Positions 51,087 to 60,900 of a stretch of DNA of 64,000 nucleotides are shown here, in pieces (position 1 is the first letter of the stretch; every line of letters begins with the position of its first letter). The position numbers and the translations under genes were made by a program. The stretch is taken from positions 1 through 64,000 of the forward strand of contig NZ_BBIW01000017.1 in NCBI RefSeq assembly GCF_000732325.1, written 5' to 3'. Under the pieces are notes generated by a model that was not told where the DNA came from, searched no databases, and worked only from the letters and a program-made list of their open reading frames with translations. Origin of the DNA: Paenibacillus sp. TCA20. Lineage in GTDB: Bacteria > Bacillota > Bacilli > Paenibacillales > Paenibacillaceae.

Positions 51087-52655
51087 TTATTCTTTTCTAT
51101 AAATCCATTCACCTGAGTTCGCATCTATATATACAGTACGTGTATGAAGGACCTCTGCCTCGCTCTTGTACTTCACCACAGGTTCATATACCAGCTTATA
51201 TTCCTTCTCTCCCGTAGACGCGGTATGTAAGAACCATTTCAGCTGTACATCCAACTTCTGGCTATATCTTTGATACGCTTCCTCTGTCGTAAGCTTCGGT
51301 TGGTGCTCCACGGACATTAACTCTGTTATCAAATGTGGACTTATCCCCCGGTAGCTGCTAATTCGTCCGTTTCTTGTATTTACAACGATCATAACTTGCT
51401 CGTAAGCTACCTGAATACCGGACATAAATAAAGGGTAGAAGAAGAATTCCTTTTTACTCGGCTCCTCATTCTCCAGGTCGCTATCCATTTCTCTATGCAA
51501 TAAAGCCCCATGCTCTGGAAAAACATCTGCAAGAAAAAGCTCGGCGATCTCCCTGCAAGCTGACCTGCCAAGCGCCTCCTGCAATGTCTCCGTTTCCCCT
51601 TCCTGTTCAAATGCATGAAATGCTAGAAGGCGGCTTGTGTTTTTATCAATGGAGAGCTTGCAAGAATAAATCATCCGGTCGAATATTTTGCCCCATCTAT
51701 GTTTAAAGTAAGCTTCTGTCTGAAGCGGGTTTGGTTCTTGAGCAGCGTCTTGATCCATTTCTCTATTCTGGTTCCTTAATGCATATAAACAGCGGATCTC
51801 TCCTTCTTCATCCTTCATTTCTTCCCGCTCAAAAATGGACAAATCTATCCCTAAACGTTCCTCCCACTTCTTAAGCGCGGAATCTATAGAATCAGACACA
51901 GTCTCGCATTGAAGTTTCAGTTCAGTGAAGGATTCATCACCTGCTTGTACCATAGGCTCACTTCTAGGCAATCTATAATGATCTTTATCGAATAGATCCT
52001 CACCCGTAACTGCACAGATGATTTGTCGTTCAGGAACTGCGGTGTATACAAGCTTAAATGTGGAGTCTGAGCCTTGGTAATCATATATCGTCGAATAAAA
52101 ATATTGAATTCTTAGCTCCATGTCAAATGCGCTCAACAGATTCGCTCTAATCATGTCGGGTTCGATCACCTCATGGGGCCAATGAGGGATTGCTGCGGAA
52201 ATAGACTTATTACCTTCAAATCTAAATCTGAATAAGTCCAAGTCTCTGGTAAAAATAAACTCGCAGCCCGTATGAGGGAGTGGAAGGCCTCCGATCTGCA
52301 GTCTATAATCCACCTTCACTTTATCCTCAATATATTTTATTTCGTTAAACATATAACGATCCGGTTCTTGTAAGTACTGCTCCAACATTTCCTGCGCCCT
52401 ATCCTTTACACTTCTATCAGAAGGTGAGCTGAACGAAGACAGTTCTGCTTGTCTATCTTTTTGTAGTCTTAAAAGTTCCTTGCTGTGGAGATCCAAATCA
52501 ACCTCAATGGTTTCCTCTACATTGTCAGAATTCTCCCACACAAATACCCGGTACTGTGCATTCTCCTTCGGTATACTATCCTCCATGACCAAAGTGTAAT
52601 GCGTCGGTGGATCAGCATACTTCTCAGCAAGCCTGCGCAGATGATCGTAGTCCAT
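51087..52655 (-). CDS. YcdB/YcdC repeat-domain protein
   Basis: 522 residues without a signal peptide. Two related regions end in ITGEDLFDKDHYRLP-like and YIDANSGEWIYRK-like PepSY-type hairpins, and the repeat EAYQRYSQKLDVQLKWFLHT with YKLVYEPV matches YcdB/YcdC (DUF4901) proteins of Bacillales. These usually carry export signals; this one appears cytoplasmic. Function unknown. Confidence 0.75.
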   Translation of the reverse strand: MDYDHLRRLAEKYADPPTHYTLVMEDSIPKENAQYRVFVWENSDNVEETIEVDLDLHSKELLRLQKDRQAELSSFSSPSDRSVKDRAQEMLEQYLQEPDRYMFNEIKYIEDKVKVDYRLQIGGLPLPHTGCEFIFTRDLDLFRFRFEGNKSISAAIPHWPHEVIEPDMIRANLLSAFDMELRIQYFYSTIYDYQGSDSTFKLVYTAVPERQIICAVTGEDLFDKDHYRLPRSEPMVQAGDESFTELKLQCETVSDSIDSALKKWEERLGIDLSIFEREEMKDEEGEIRCLYALRNQNREMDQDAAQEPNPLQTEAYFKHRWGKIFDRMIYSCKLSIDKNTSRLLAFHAFEQEGETETLQEALGRSACREIAELFLADVFPEHGALLHREMDSDLENEEPSKKEFFFYPLFMSGIQVAYEQVMIVVNTRNGRISSYRGISPHLITELMSVEHQPKLTTEEAYQRYSQKLDVQLKWFLHTASTGEKEYKLVYEPVVKYKSEAEVLHTRTVYIDANSGEWIYRKE

Positions 52656-52732
52656 ATTTCATCCCTCCCATATATTAGAAGTCATCTTCCTCTTTCAATA
52701 TACAGCATAGATGTACTAATATCACATATCAC

Positions 52733-52777
52733 AAAAAACAGACCGTCCCGACATGCATCGGAACGATCTGTTTTTTT
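52733..52777. terminator. Terminator after the MFS transporter gene
   Basis: A long stem, AAAAAACAGACCGTCCCGA with TCGGAACGATCTGTTTTTT, with two mismatches and T-runs on both strands, 48 bp after the MFS stop. Confidence 0.9.
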
Positions 52778-52824
52778 GCATAGCTCTGCACCCGTTCTAC
52801 ACCAGGACTCCCATCAACCTCGCC

Positions 52825-54036
52825 TCAGCCTCTAATTCGTACATCGGTTCTTGCCCGAAGTGCGAGAATAAAGCACAGGAATAAAATAATGCTTGCTGAT
52901 ATATACGGAAAGTTAATATTGATATCAAATAGGAATCCGGCGATCACTGGTCCGAGTACGTTACCCATACTCGTAAATGCCGAGTTAAGTCCAGCAATAT
53001 AGCCCTGCTGCTCCATTGCCATCTTGGACATCTGGGTACTCAGCGTCGGTCTCAATATATCCATGGATAAAAATACGATAAAAGTAACGACGAGGATGAG
53101 CCAGTAGTTGTGCACGAACAGCGTCAAGATAATGAACAGTCCGGCAGCAAACAAACAGACGGCTACCACGTTCTTCTCTCCGAATTTATTTAGAATCCAG
53201 CTAAAGATCGTGACCTGCACCACTGCACCAGCTATTGAGCCAAATGTAATAATAATGGCAATATCCCGTGTCGTAAATCCAAACTTCTCATCGACGAACA
53301 AGCTGAATACCGTTTCATAATTGGCAAGTCCAAACGAAGCAACGAACACAATAATGAGTGCCAGGAAGTAGGGCTCACGATAAGAATAGCGCAGTTGAGT
53401 GAACAGGCTTTGACTCGGGAGCTTCACCACTTCCTCCTCGCTCTCCGTGCTGCGCTTGGATTCTGGCAGAACCAGCAGCGTAATTACCGCTGCCACCACA
53501 CCTGCTGCGGCTGCTGCATAAAAAGGAACCCGGACGCCATATTCGGCCAGAAATCCACCAATCCCTGGACCGATAATAAATCCGGTTGTTATGGCCGCAT
53601 TAATATATCCCATTCCCTTGGCCCGCTCTTCACCAGAAGTAACATCCGCCGTGTAGGCCATGACAGCAGGCATAATCAGCGCAGCCCCAATACCTCCCAG
53701 GAATCTGGCAAGGAAGAGAAGCAAGGCTGTATTCGACATTCCAAACATAAGCTCGGATATGGCGAAAATGACCATCCCGATGATAATAATTTTTTTACGG
53801 CCAAGTGCATCCGACATCCTCCCTGCAAGCGGCGAGAACAAGAACTGAGTCATTGAAAAGGCTGCGACAAGCAGCCCTACAATGCTTCCGCTCATGGATA
53901 GCTCCTTCATGAAGGTGGGCATGACCGGAACAACGAGTCCTATTCCTGTGAAAACGATAAATATATTTAGCATCAACAGGAGAATCGCTCCCCTGTTTCT
54001 TAACATCAGTGACATGTGTCTTAAGTCCTCCGTCAA
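52825..54036 (-). CDS. MFS multidrug efflux transporter
   Basis: 403 residues with 12 membrane helices. The MFS motif A loop is GRMSDALGRKKIIIIG and motif C is GPGIGGFLAEYG, placing it among 12-helix drug/proton antiporters (NorA/TetA/Bmr type). It starts 14 bp after the MarR regulator on the same strand, so the pair forms an operon under the MarR operator. The exported compound is unknown. Confidence 0.92.
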   Translation of the reverse strand: MTEDLRHMSLMLRNRGAILLLMLNIFIVFTGIGLVVPVMPTFMKELSMSGSIVGLLVAAFSMTQFLFSPLAGRMSDALGRKKIIIIGMVIFAISELMFGMSNTALLLFLARFLGGIGAALIMPAVMAYTADVTSGEERAKGMGYINAAITTGFIIGPGIGGFLAEYGVRVPFYAAAAAGVVAAVITLLVLPESKRSTESEEEVVKLPSQSLFTQLRYSYREPYFLALIIVFVASFGLANYETVFSLFVDEKFGFTTRDIAIIITFGSIAGAVVQVTIFSWILNKFGEKNVVAVCLFAAGLFIILTLFVHNYWLILVVTFIVFLSMDILRPTLSTQMSKMAMEQQGYIAGLNSAFTSMGNVLGPVIAGFLFDININFPYISASIILFLCFILALRARTDVRIRG

Positions 54037-54050
54037 TATTCGTGTGTAGA

Positions 54051-54497
54051 TTACATCTCTAGTTTGCTCTTCTTAATAATCTTGTTGATTTCTTCCATCG
54101 TTTCTGTCATTTGAATCAATTTAGGCAGGTCGATCTTCGAATAATATTTGTCAATCATCACCTGATCAATTTGTGCCAGCTTCGTAATAAACGACTGACC
54201 TTGCTCATCAAGCACGATAAAGGACTCTCTTCGGTTATCCGGGTTCACCTGCTTCAGAATCATCTTTTCCTGCTCAAGCTTGGTCAGGACCTGACTGACA
54301 GCACTTTTGGTAATGTCAAAAGCTTGTGATATCTCGTTCGCTGTAATTCGCTCGTGCTTGGATATATAGATGAGAATGACCTCCTGCTGAGAAGTCAGAT
54401 TATAGTCATCTAAATCCTTCACTTCTTTAGTAATCAGTACATTAAACTCATCGAGCACCTGATTCATCCGTGTAACCACCTGGATATAATCATTCAT
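54051..54497 (-). CDS. MarR-family repressor of the efflux operon
   Basis: 148 residues. HTH: ITANEISQAFDITKSAVSQVL; wing: KQVNPDNRRESFIVLDEQG. It precedes the MFS gene, and a 31-bp near-palindrome overlaps its promoter. It therefore most likely represses itself and the transporter until a ligand binds. Confidence 0.92.
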   Translation of the reverse strand: MNDYIQVVTRMNQVLDEFNVLITKEVKDLDDYNLTSQQEVILIYISKHERITANEISQAFDITKSAVSQVLTKLEQEKMILKQVNPDNRRESFIVLDEQGQSFITKLAQIDQVMIDKYYSKIDLPKLIQMTETMEEINKIIKKSKLEM

Positions 54498-54567
54498 GTA
54501 TTTAATATCAGCCCCTTTGCAGAGGATTCGGCTAACTTCCTCTTATGATTAAAAATTGACATCACAA

Positions 54568-54598
54568 GTACAGTTTAGTTCAGTTAACTAAACTGTAC
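54568..54598 (-). promoter_or_regulatory. MarR operator with 13-bp perfect arms
   Basis: GTACAGTTTAGTT and AACTAAACTGTAC flank a 5-bp centre (CAGTT). The minus-strand promoter just upstream has TTGACA (54633-54628), a 17-bp spacer and TATATT (54610-54605), so the operator covers the expected transcription start. Internally, AGTTTAGTT/CAGTTAACT also gives overlapping half-sites. Confidence 0.88.
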
Positions 54599-54658
54599 TA
54601 AACCAATATAGAGACACTTTGGAAACTTGTCAATGAATATTGATGGCATTGTACAATA

Positions 54659-54688
54659 AACCGGATGATCACGATGGATCATCCGGTT
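54659..54688. terminator. Hairpin after the GH2 gene
   Basis: AACCGGATGATC and GATCATCCGGTT form a perfect 12-bp stem with a 6-nt loop, 11 bp after the GH2 stop on the minus strand. The T-run is weak (TTTATTG). Confidence 0.75.
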
Positions 54689-54698
54689 GTCGCACTTA

Positions 54699-56456
54699 CT
54701 ATGCTTTACCCAGCACGATTGCTTTAATCGTCTCCAGCGGCAGCTTAGGCACCCGATCATAAGTGAGTAGTCCGTTGATCTCTTGCTCCACATCTGTAAG
54801 CTGTGTATAACAGAAGCCCTGTACTACACTTGAACGATGCAGCGGATCAATGACAGCCTGAAGGCGGGCCGCATAATCTTCATCATTCTCTGCACCAGAG
54901 TATCCCCAGCCCTCCCACTCACTCTTCTTATATGCAATGCCTCCAAATTCACTGACTAGAACCGGCTGCCCTTCATAAGGAAATCCCGTAACTGCCAGTT
55001 CCCTATTAGAAGGTCTTGAAGCCAGCACACGATCGATTGTCCGGTAACGCTCCTCTAATACTTCTTTACGCCATTCATAATCATGAATGTTAAACAGATC
55101 GGTCTTCGTCATTTCCCAGCCGTCATTCGAGACGACCAATCTCGTCGGATCCAGCGATTTCGTCAAATAGTACATCGCCAGCGCATGATATTGCTGCTGT
55201 TTATTGGCCCATATATTCGGGACCCCCCAGCTCTCGTTCAAAGGAACCCAGCCGATGATTGAAGGGTGATTATAATCTCGTTCAATCGATTCCTGCCACT
55301 CCTTCGTAAACCGCTCCACATATTGCTCAGAGAATTCATAAGCATTCGCCGCTTCACTATACACGAGAAGTCCAAGCTTGTCGCACCAGTATAAGTATCT
55401 GGGATCTTCCAGCTTCTGATGCTTCCGTGCGCCATTGAAGCCCATAGCTTTCGTTAACTCTACATCCTGTTTAATCGCTGCATCGCTAGGAGGTGTAAGA
55501 TTTCCATCCGGAAAATAACCTTGGTCCAGAACCAGTCTTTGAAAATACGGCCTGTTGTTCAGACACAGCTGTCCGTTCTCAATCGAGATCTTCCTCATAC
55601 CGAAGTAGCTCTCCACTTGATCTACTACGCTTCCATCCTGAAGCAGCTCGAAGGTCACGTCGTACAAGTTCGGGTTCTCCGGTGTCCACCATCCGCCAAG
55701 TCCGTGATCGTTAAAGTCATGAAGCTGTATGGATCTGGTTTCACTGGCTGCAGTGACAAGGCACTGATCCTCTGCAATCAGCTTGCCTTTGAATTCGATA
55801 CGAGTCTTGAGGTATTGCCGTGTCTTCAATTCAGAACGCTCAATAAACGCTTTGATCTCAATCTGTTTCCGATCAATATCCGGGGTCATACGCACTTTGG
55901 CAATGTAAGAAGGAGCTACCGGCTCCAGCCAAACCGTCTGCCAAATGCCGGTGGTACGTGTGTAAAAAATGCTCGCTGAATCCTGCAGCCAATACTGTTT
56001 CCCACGCGGAAGCGTCACATCTGTACTGTAATCCTGTGCTCGAACGACCACTTCATTCTTCCCATCTTGGATAAAAGGTGTAATATCTGCGCTAAACGGT
56101 GTATGTCCTCCGGAGTGTGTCATCGCCAAACTTCCGTTAATCCAAACAGAGGCCTCGTAATCCACGGCACCGAAATGCATTATGATGTGCTTCCCTTTAT
56201 AATGGTCAGGCAGCTGAAATGACCTGCGATACCATACTAGATCATGAAAATCAGATTCGGCTATCCCGCTCAGCTTACTCTGATAAGCAAATGGTACTTG
56301 AATCCGCTTGGAGTACTTCTCTTGTCTCTCCCACCACTTCTCCTCGTCACCCTGCGCCTGATCATCAAATTCAAACTCCCACTCTCCATTAAGATTAAGC
56401 CATTCCTTACGTATGAACTGAGGTCTTGGATAATCATTTCTATAACATTCTGACAT
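54699..56456 (-). CDS. Glycoside hydrolase family 2 protein
   Basis: 585 residues from the ATG at 56456 (GGAGG eight bases upstream). Jelly-roll sugar-binding domain (WLNLNGEWEFEFDD, HFGAVDYEASVWINGSLAMT), immunoglobulin-like domain and TIM barrel. The acid/base glutamate is in GWVPLNESWG and the nucleophile probably in VLVSEFGGIAY. Beta-galactosidase, glucuronidase or mannosidase specificity cannot be told. No signal peptide, so it acts on imported sugars. Faces an ArsR-type regulator across a 170-bp operator region. Confidence 0.9.
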   Translation of the reverse strand: MSECYRNDYPRPQFIRKEWLNLNGEWEFEFDDQAQGDEEKWWERQEKYSKRIQVPFAYQSKLSGIAESDFHDLVWYRRSFQLPDHYKGKHIIMHFGAVDYEASVWINGSLAMTHSGGHTPFSADITPFIQDGKNEVVVRAQDYSTDVTLPRGKQYWLQDSASIFYTRTTGIWQTVWLEPVAPSYIAKVRMTPDIDRKQIEIKAFIERSELKTRQYLKTRIEFKGKLIAEDQCLVTAASETRSIQLHDFNDHGLGGWWTPENPNLYDVTFELLQDGSVVDQVESYFGMRKISIENGQLCLNNRPYFQRLVLDQGYFPDGNLTPPSDAAIKQDVELTKAMGFNGARKHQKLEDPRYLYWCDKLGLLVYSEAANAYEFSEQYVERFTKEWQESIERDYNHPSIIGWVPLNESWGVPNIWANKQQQYHALAMYYLTKSLDPTRLVVSNDGWEMTKTDLFNIHDYEWRKEVLEERYRTIDRVLASRPSNRELAVTGFPYEGQPVLVSEFGGIAYKKSEWEGWGYSGAENDEDYAARLQAVIDPLHRSSVVQGFCYTQLTDVEQEINGLLTYDRVPKLPLETIKAIVLGKA

Positions 56457-56472
56457 GGTCTCTGCCTCCATT

Positions 56473-56576
56473 AGTTAATTAATAAGTTAATTAAAATATC
56501 CTAAACGAAACTTTACACAATCAAAATTATGCACCCTATGTATGAAAACGTCAACAATAAGTTGATTGATTAACTT
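56473..56576. promoter_or_regulatory. Operator-like repeats between the GH2 gene and the ArsR-type regulator
   Basis: AGTTAATTAA occurs twice 12 bp apart (56473-56482 and 56485-56494), overlapping palindromic TTAATTAA. AAGTTGATTGATTAACTT (56559-56576) is an inverted repeat of AAGTT/AACTT around 8 bp. All share an A/GTTAA-type half-site, so one regulator, probably the divergent one, may bind both promoters. Confidence 0.5.
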
Positions 56577-56628
56577 CAAAGTTATATAATTTGATCAAAA
56601 TGATACTGATGCAGAGGATAAACGACCT

Positions 56629-57531
56629 ATGAATATTCGTGTAAGTTCTGAGCATTTCCCCTTTCTTGAAGCTTTTGCTTCGGAAACGCGAGTTAAAATT
56701 ATCGAGATGCTGAATGAAAAGCCTCGAAACATTAAAGATATGGCCGCTGAGCTGTCGCTATCGTCAGCCATGATCACCAAGCATATTCAGAAGCTGGAAG
56801 AGGCCGGAATTGTGGGTACCGAAAGCTTGTCCGGAGCACGTGGAAGGCAGAAGATATGCCGGCTTATCCAGGACTCAGTCACCCTGCAATTCACCTCACC
56901 GGTAAGCACAGATCGCAGCGGTTACTCGGTCAGTATTCCTGTAGGTCAATATACTCGCTATCAAGTCAACCCGACCTGCGGACTGGCTTCCGAGAGCGGC
57001 CTCATCGGCATGATGGACGATCCGCGTTATTTCGCCGATCCTGACCATGTAATGGCCAAGCATCTATGGTTTGGCACCGGTTATGTTGAATATTCCATCC
57101 CCAACTATTTGGTAGGCGATCAAGCGATCAAGAGCCTTAGTATGACTCTTGAGATTTGTTCGGAAGCCCCTGGGTATAGTGAAGATTGGCCCTCGGATAT
57201 TACATTTTATATTAACGATACCGAGCTGGGCACCTGGACGTGTCCTGGAGACTACGGTCATGCGCCTGGTGTATTCACCCCTGGATGGTGGACACTCGGA
57301 ACACAACACGGCTTATTAAAAACAGTGATGCTCCGAGCAGAAGGAACCTTCCTGGATGGGATTCGGCTGTCGGATATAACTGCGAAGCAGCTAAATATTA
57401 AAAAAGGAGACGAGATCCGTCTTCGGATCGAGTGCAGGCAGAACTCCGAGCACCCCGGAGGAATCAGCTTGTTCGGATCAGGATTTGGCAACTACAATCA
57501 GGATATTGATATTCATGTCTTATATGAGTGA
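56629..57531 (+). CDS. ArsR-type HTH regulator with a large C-terminal domain
   Basis: 300 residues. Residues 10-75 form an ArsR-like winged helix (FASETRVKIIEMLNEKPRNI and LSLSSAMITKHIQKLEEAGI). The remaining 220 residues are beta-rich (DITFYINDTELGTWTCPGDY, GDEIRLRIECRQN) with no metal-binding cysteines in the HTH, so it is not a metal sensor. A carbohydrate-binding role would fit the neighbouring GH2 gene (inference). Confidence 0.8.
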   Translation: MNIRVSSEHFPFLEAFASETRVKIIEMLNEKPRNIKDMAAELSLSSAMITKHIQKLEEAGIVGTESLSGARGRQKICRLIQDSVTLQFTSPVSTDRSGYSVSIPVGQYTRYQVNPTCGLASESGLIGMMDDPRYFADPDHVMAKHLWFGTGYVEYSIPNYLVGDQAIKSLSMTLEICSEAPGYSEDWPSDITFYINDTELGTWTCPGDYGHAPGVFTPGWWTLGTQHGLLKTVMLRAEGTFLDGIRLSDITAKQLNIKKGDEIRLRIECRQNSEHPGGISLFGSGFGNYNQDIDIHVLYE

Positions 57532-57536
57532 CAAAG

Positions 57537-57583
57537 AAGCAGCAGAGCCTATGATTGTTCATCATAAAGCCCTGCTGCTTTTT
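57537..57583 (+). terminator. Terminator after the ArsR-type gene
   Basis: AAGCAGCAG pairs with CTGCTGCTT, with further inner pairing, followed by TTTT, a few bases after the stop codon. Confidence 0.8.
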
Positions 57584-57754
57584 CGATGTTGCTTATCATT
57601 TAAGATGGTTTATATCTTGTATTACGCGGAAGCCTTGTTTTGTCATTAAGTTCTATCACTGTGTCTTTCGTGTTCTCTTTCTGATTGGTCTCTCCACTCA
57701 GCTTCTATCTATTATCTTTCTTCTCTTTCTACTATCTCACACTTTTAGCTCCGT

Positions 57755-57949
57755 TTATCGCAGGCTCTTGGGACGCATATCTGTCCAGTTCACTTCGATA
57801 TAATTCTGGCATGCCAGCTTATTATCTGTACCGTACACGATCGTCCAGCCTGGTGGCACATCGATCATTTCCGGCCACATAGAATACTGCTCCTCATCGT
57901 TGATCAGCACAACGAAGCTGCTATTTTCATTATCAAAAGGATTTGCCAT
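57755..57949 (-). CDS. MbtH-family NRPS activator protein
   Basis: 64 residues matching the MbtH signature: N-x-E-x-Q-Y-S-x-W-P (NDEEQYSMWP), VPPGW and the ending NWTDMRPKSL. MbtH proteins bind adenylation domains and are needed for their folding or activity. It starts 16 bp after the NRPS gene, with AGGAGGG before its ATG, so it serves that synthetase. It corresponds to YbdZ in the B. subtilis dhb operon. Confidence 0.95.
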   Translation of the reverse strand: MANPFDNENSSFVVLINDEEQYSMWPEMIDVPPGWTIVYGTDNKLACQNYIEVNWTDMRPKSLR

Positions 57950-57965
57950 GCTTCTTCCCTCCTAG

Positions 57966-60900
57966 TTAGACATATACTCTATTCCTGTTCGCTAAACGCT
58001 CTGCGATAATTCGTCCGATTTCTTCGAGTGGTCCCGCCTGGCACATGTCCTTATGTCTGCAATTTAGATCGTATTGTTCCATTGCTCCGCCGATATAAGG
58101 CTCCCAGGTCTCAGGAGCAATCGGATCGAACCAATCTGGGATGATGGTTGATTTGAAGAACAGGAGCTCCCCATTGTAACGGCCAGGAACGTAGGATCCG
58201 AGTATACGCACAGAATTGACATACGTATCTTTCAGGTTGAGCAGCGTCTCCTCCGATAGACTGGCAAGTGCGCTTCCATCCTTTTGGAGAATGTTAAACG
58301 CCAGCTCCAGAGATAACGATTGATCTTCCAGATCATCTGGGTCATACCCTCCCAAAGCGAGCAGTGCTGTTAAGGCTTCTTCCTCGCTTGGACCTGTACC
58401 GAGCGGCAAGAAGTGACCAGGATACGCATCCAGCATAATCAGTATGTCTACCTCTTCACCCTGCGCTTGTAACTGGACTGCAATGGCATGAGCCACATTT
58501 CCTCCGAGTGACCAGCCGAGCAGACGATATGGACCACTTGGCTGTACCTGGCGGATATGCTCGATATAATCTGCTGCCATCTCCTCAATGGATCCAGGCA
58601 GCAGCTCCTTCTTCCCAATTCCTCTTGCCTGTAATCCGTAGATTGGCACACTGGAAGGAAGTGTCTTCATGAGTCCTGCGTAACACCAGCTGAGTCCACC
58701 GGCAGGGTGAACACAGAACAGAGCAGACTCCCCACCGCTCTTTCTGAGTGGCAGCAGGACATGAAGTGCACTTAGAGAATCTCCCGCTTCCAGTCTGTCG
58801 CTCAGCTTCGCTACCGTCGGTGCCTCGAACAGATTGCCGATTCCAAGCTGAATGCCAAGTGCATCATGAATTCGACTCATCAGCTTAACTGCAAGGAGGG
58901 AATGTCCTCCGAGATCGAAGAAGCCATCATCTATGCCTACCCTGGATAAGCCTAGCACCTCTGCAAACAGCTCACAAAGCAGTTCTTCCTGAGGATTCCT
59001 TGGACCGCGGGAGCTCACCAGCTGCCCGTAATCCGGTGCAGGCAGTGCTTTTTTGTCGAGCTTGCCATTTGCCGTAAGCGGCAGCCGGTCCAGGACGACA
59101 AATGCGCTTGGAATCATATATTCCGGTAATGCAGCTCCAAGCGAACGTTTCAGCTCTATCGTATCCGGCATCTCTTCACTTCTAGCTACGATATAGGCAA
59201 CCAGGCGCTTGTCTCCGATTTGATCCTCTCGGACCACAACAGCGGTCTGCAGCGCAGAAGAATGCTCAGCAATAACGGTTTCGATCTCACCAAGCTCAAT
59301 TCGGAAACCGCGAATCTTCACCTGATGGTCGGCACGACCAATGTAATCGAGATTCCCATCCATAGTCCAGCGAGCAAGGTCTCCGGTCCGGTACATAACT
59401 TCTCCGGGCTTACCGTAAGGATCAGCGATGAATCGTTCCGCTGTTAAGCTCGGTCTTCCCAAATACCCTCTGGCAAGGCCGGCTCCTGCTACATACATTT
59501 CCCCCGTAATTCCCCAAGGAACAGGCTGGAGATAATCATCAAGCACGTACAGCTTCAGGTCGGATATCGGTTCACCGATTAAGCTGCTCTCTGCTCTCGC
59601 CTCGGCTGCTTCCTGACTTAGAGGATTAAATGTCACATGTACGGTCGTTTCGGTAATGCCATACATATTCACCAGCAGTGGAGATTGTTCGGGGTGCCGG
59701 CTATACCATGATTTGAGGCGACCCAGCTCTAGTGCTTCTCCACCAAAGATCACATAACGTAAATTCAGATCTGCAGCGATTACAACTTGCTCCTGATCCG
59801 CCTGCATCAAGGAGTAAAATGCAGAAGGGGTCTGGTTAAGCACCGTCACCTGTTCATCGATCAGCAGCTGATGGAATTCAGCAGGGGTTCTCGTTACCGA
59901 ATGAGGAACAATGACTAGCCGCCCACCGTACAGCAAAGCCCCCCAGATTTCCCACACGGAGAAATCAAACGCATAGGAATGGAACAATGTCCATACATCA
60001 CTTTCATTGAAGAAATATGATTCATCTGTCGCTTTGAATAAACGCACGACATTTTGATGAGGAATCATGACTCCCTTCGGTTTGCCTGTAGACCCTGATG
60101 TATAAATAATATAAGCGGTATTCGCTGGTCTCAGCGGAACTGGCATATCTTCCTCTCCAGGATTATGGATGGACAACGTATCCAGCAAATCCATTACGGA
60201 TTCATCGTCCATAACAATCTGTGGAATCCCATCCATGCCAGGAATATGAGACATCACATCTGAATGAGTGATGATGCTTACTGGTGCAGCATCTTCGATC
60301 ATATAAGCCAACCTGTCCTGAGGGTATTCAGGATCTAGAGGCAGATAAGCGCCTCCGGATTTAATGACCGCCAGTATTCCAATGATCATGGACAAGGATC
60401 TAGGAAGAGCAAGGGCTACAATCTTCTCGGGTCCGACACCCTGATGTATGAGCAAATGAGCCAGCTGATTCGCCTGTGCGTTCAGCTCTTCATAAGTGAG
60501 ACTTTGTCCTTCATAAGTAATCGCTGTATTATTGCCTGATCTTGCCGCCTGCTGCTCAAACCATTCCTTAATGCTCATACCCGGAATCTCAGGAGCAGCT
60601 GGGGTACCCAGCTCAAGCATAAACTGTCTTTCAGACACAGCCAGCATGGACAATCGCTCGATTGGCATATCCGGATCTGCAGCGGCAGATTCAAGCAGTT
60701 TGATATACCAGCCTGCCAAGCATTCTACTGTTTCCTCGTCGTACAAGGCTTTATTATATTCAAACCAGCCATGAATTCCGTTTGGAGCACCTTCGTTAGT
60801 TCGATGTTCACGAAGCTCCAGCGTGAGATCAAACTTGGCTGATCCCGTATTCATAATCTCCACCTTGGTGCTAAGATTTGGAATGTCAAGGATTGGATCC

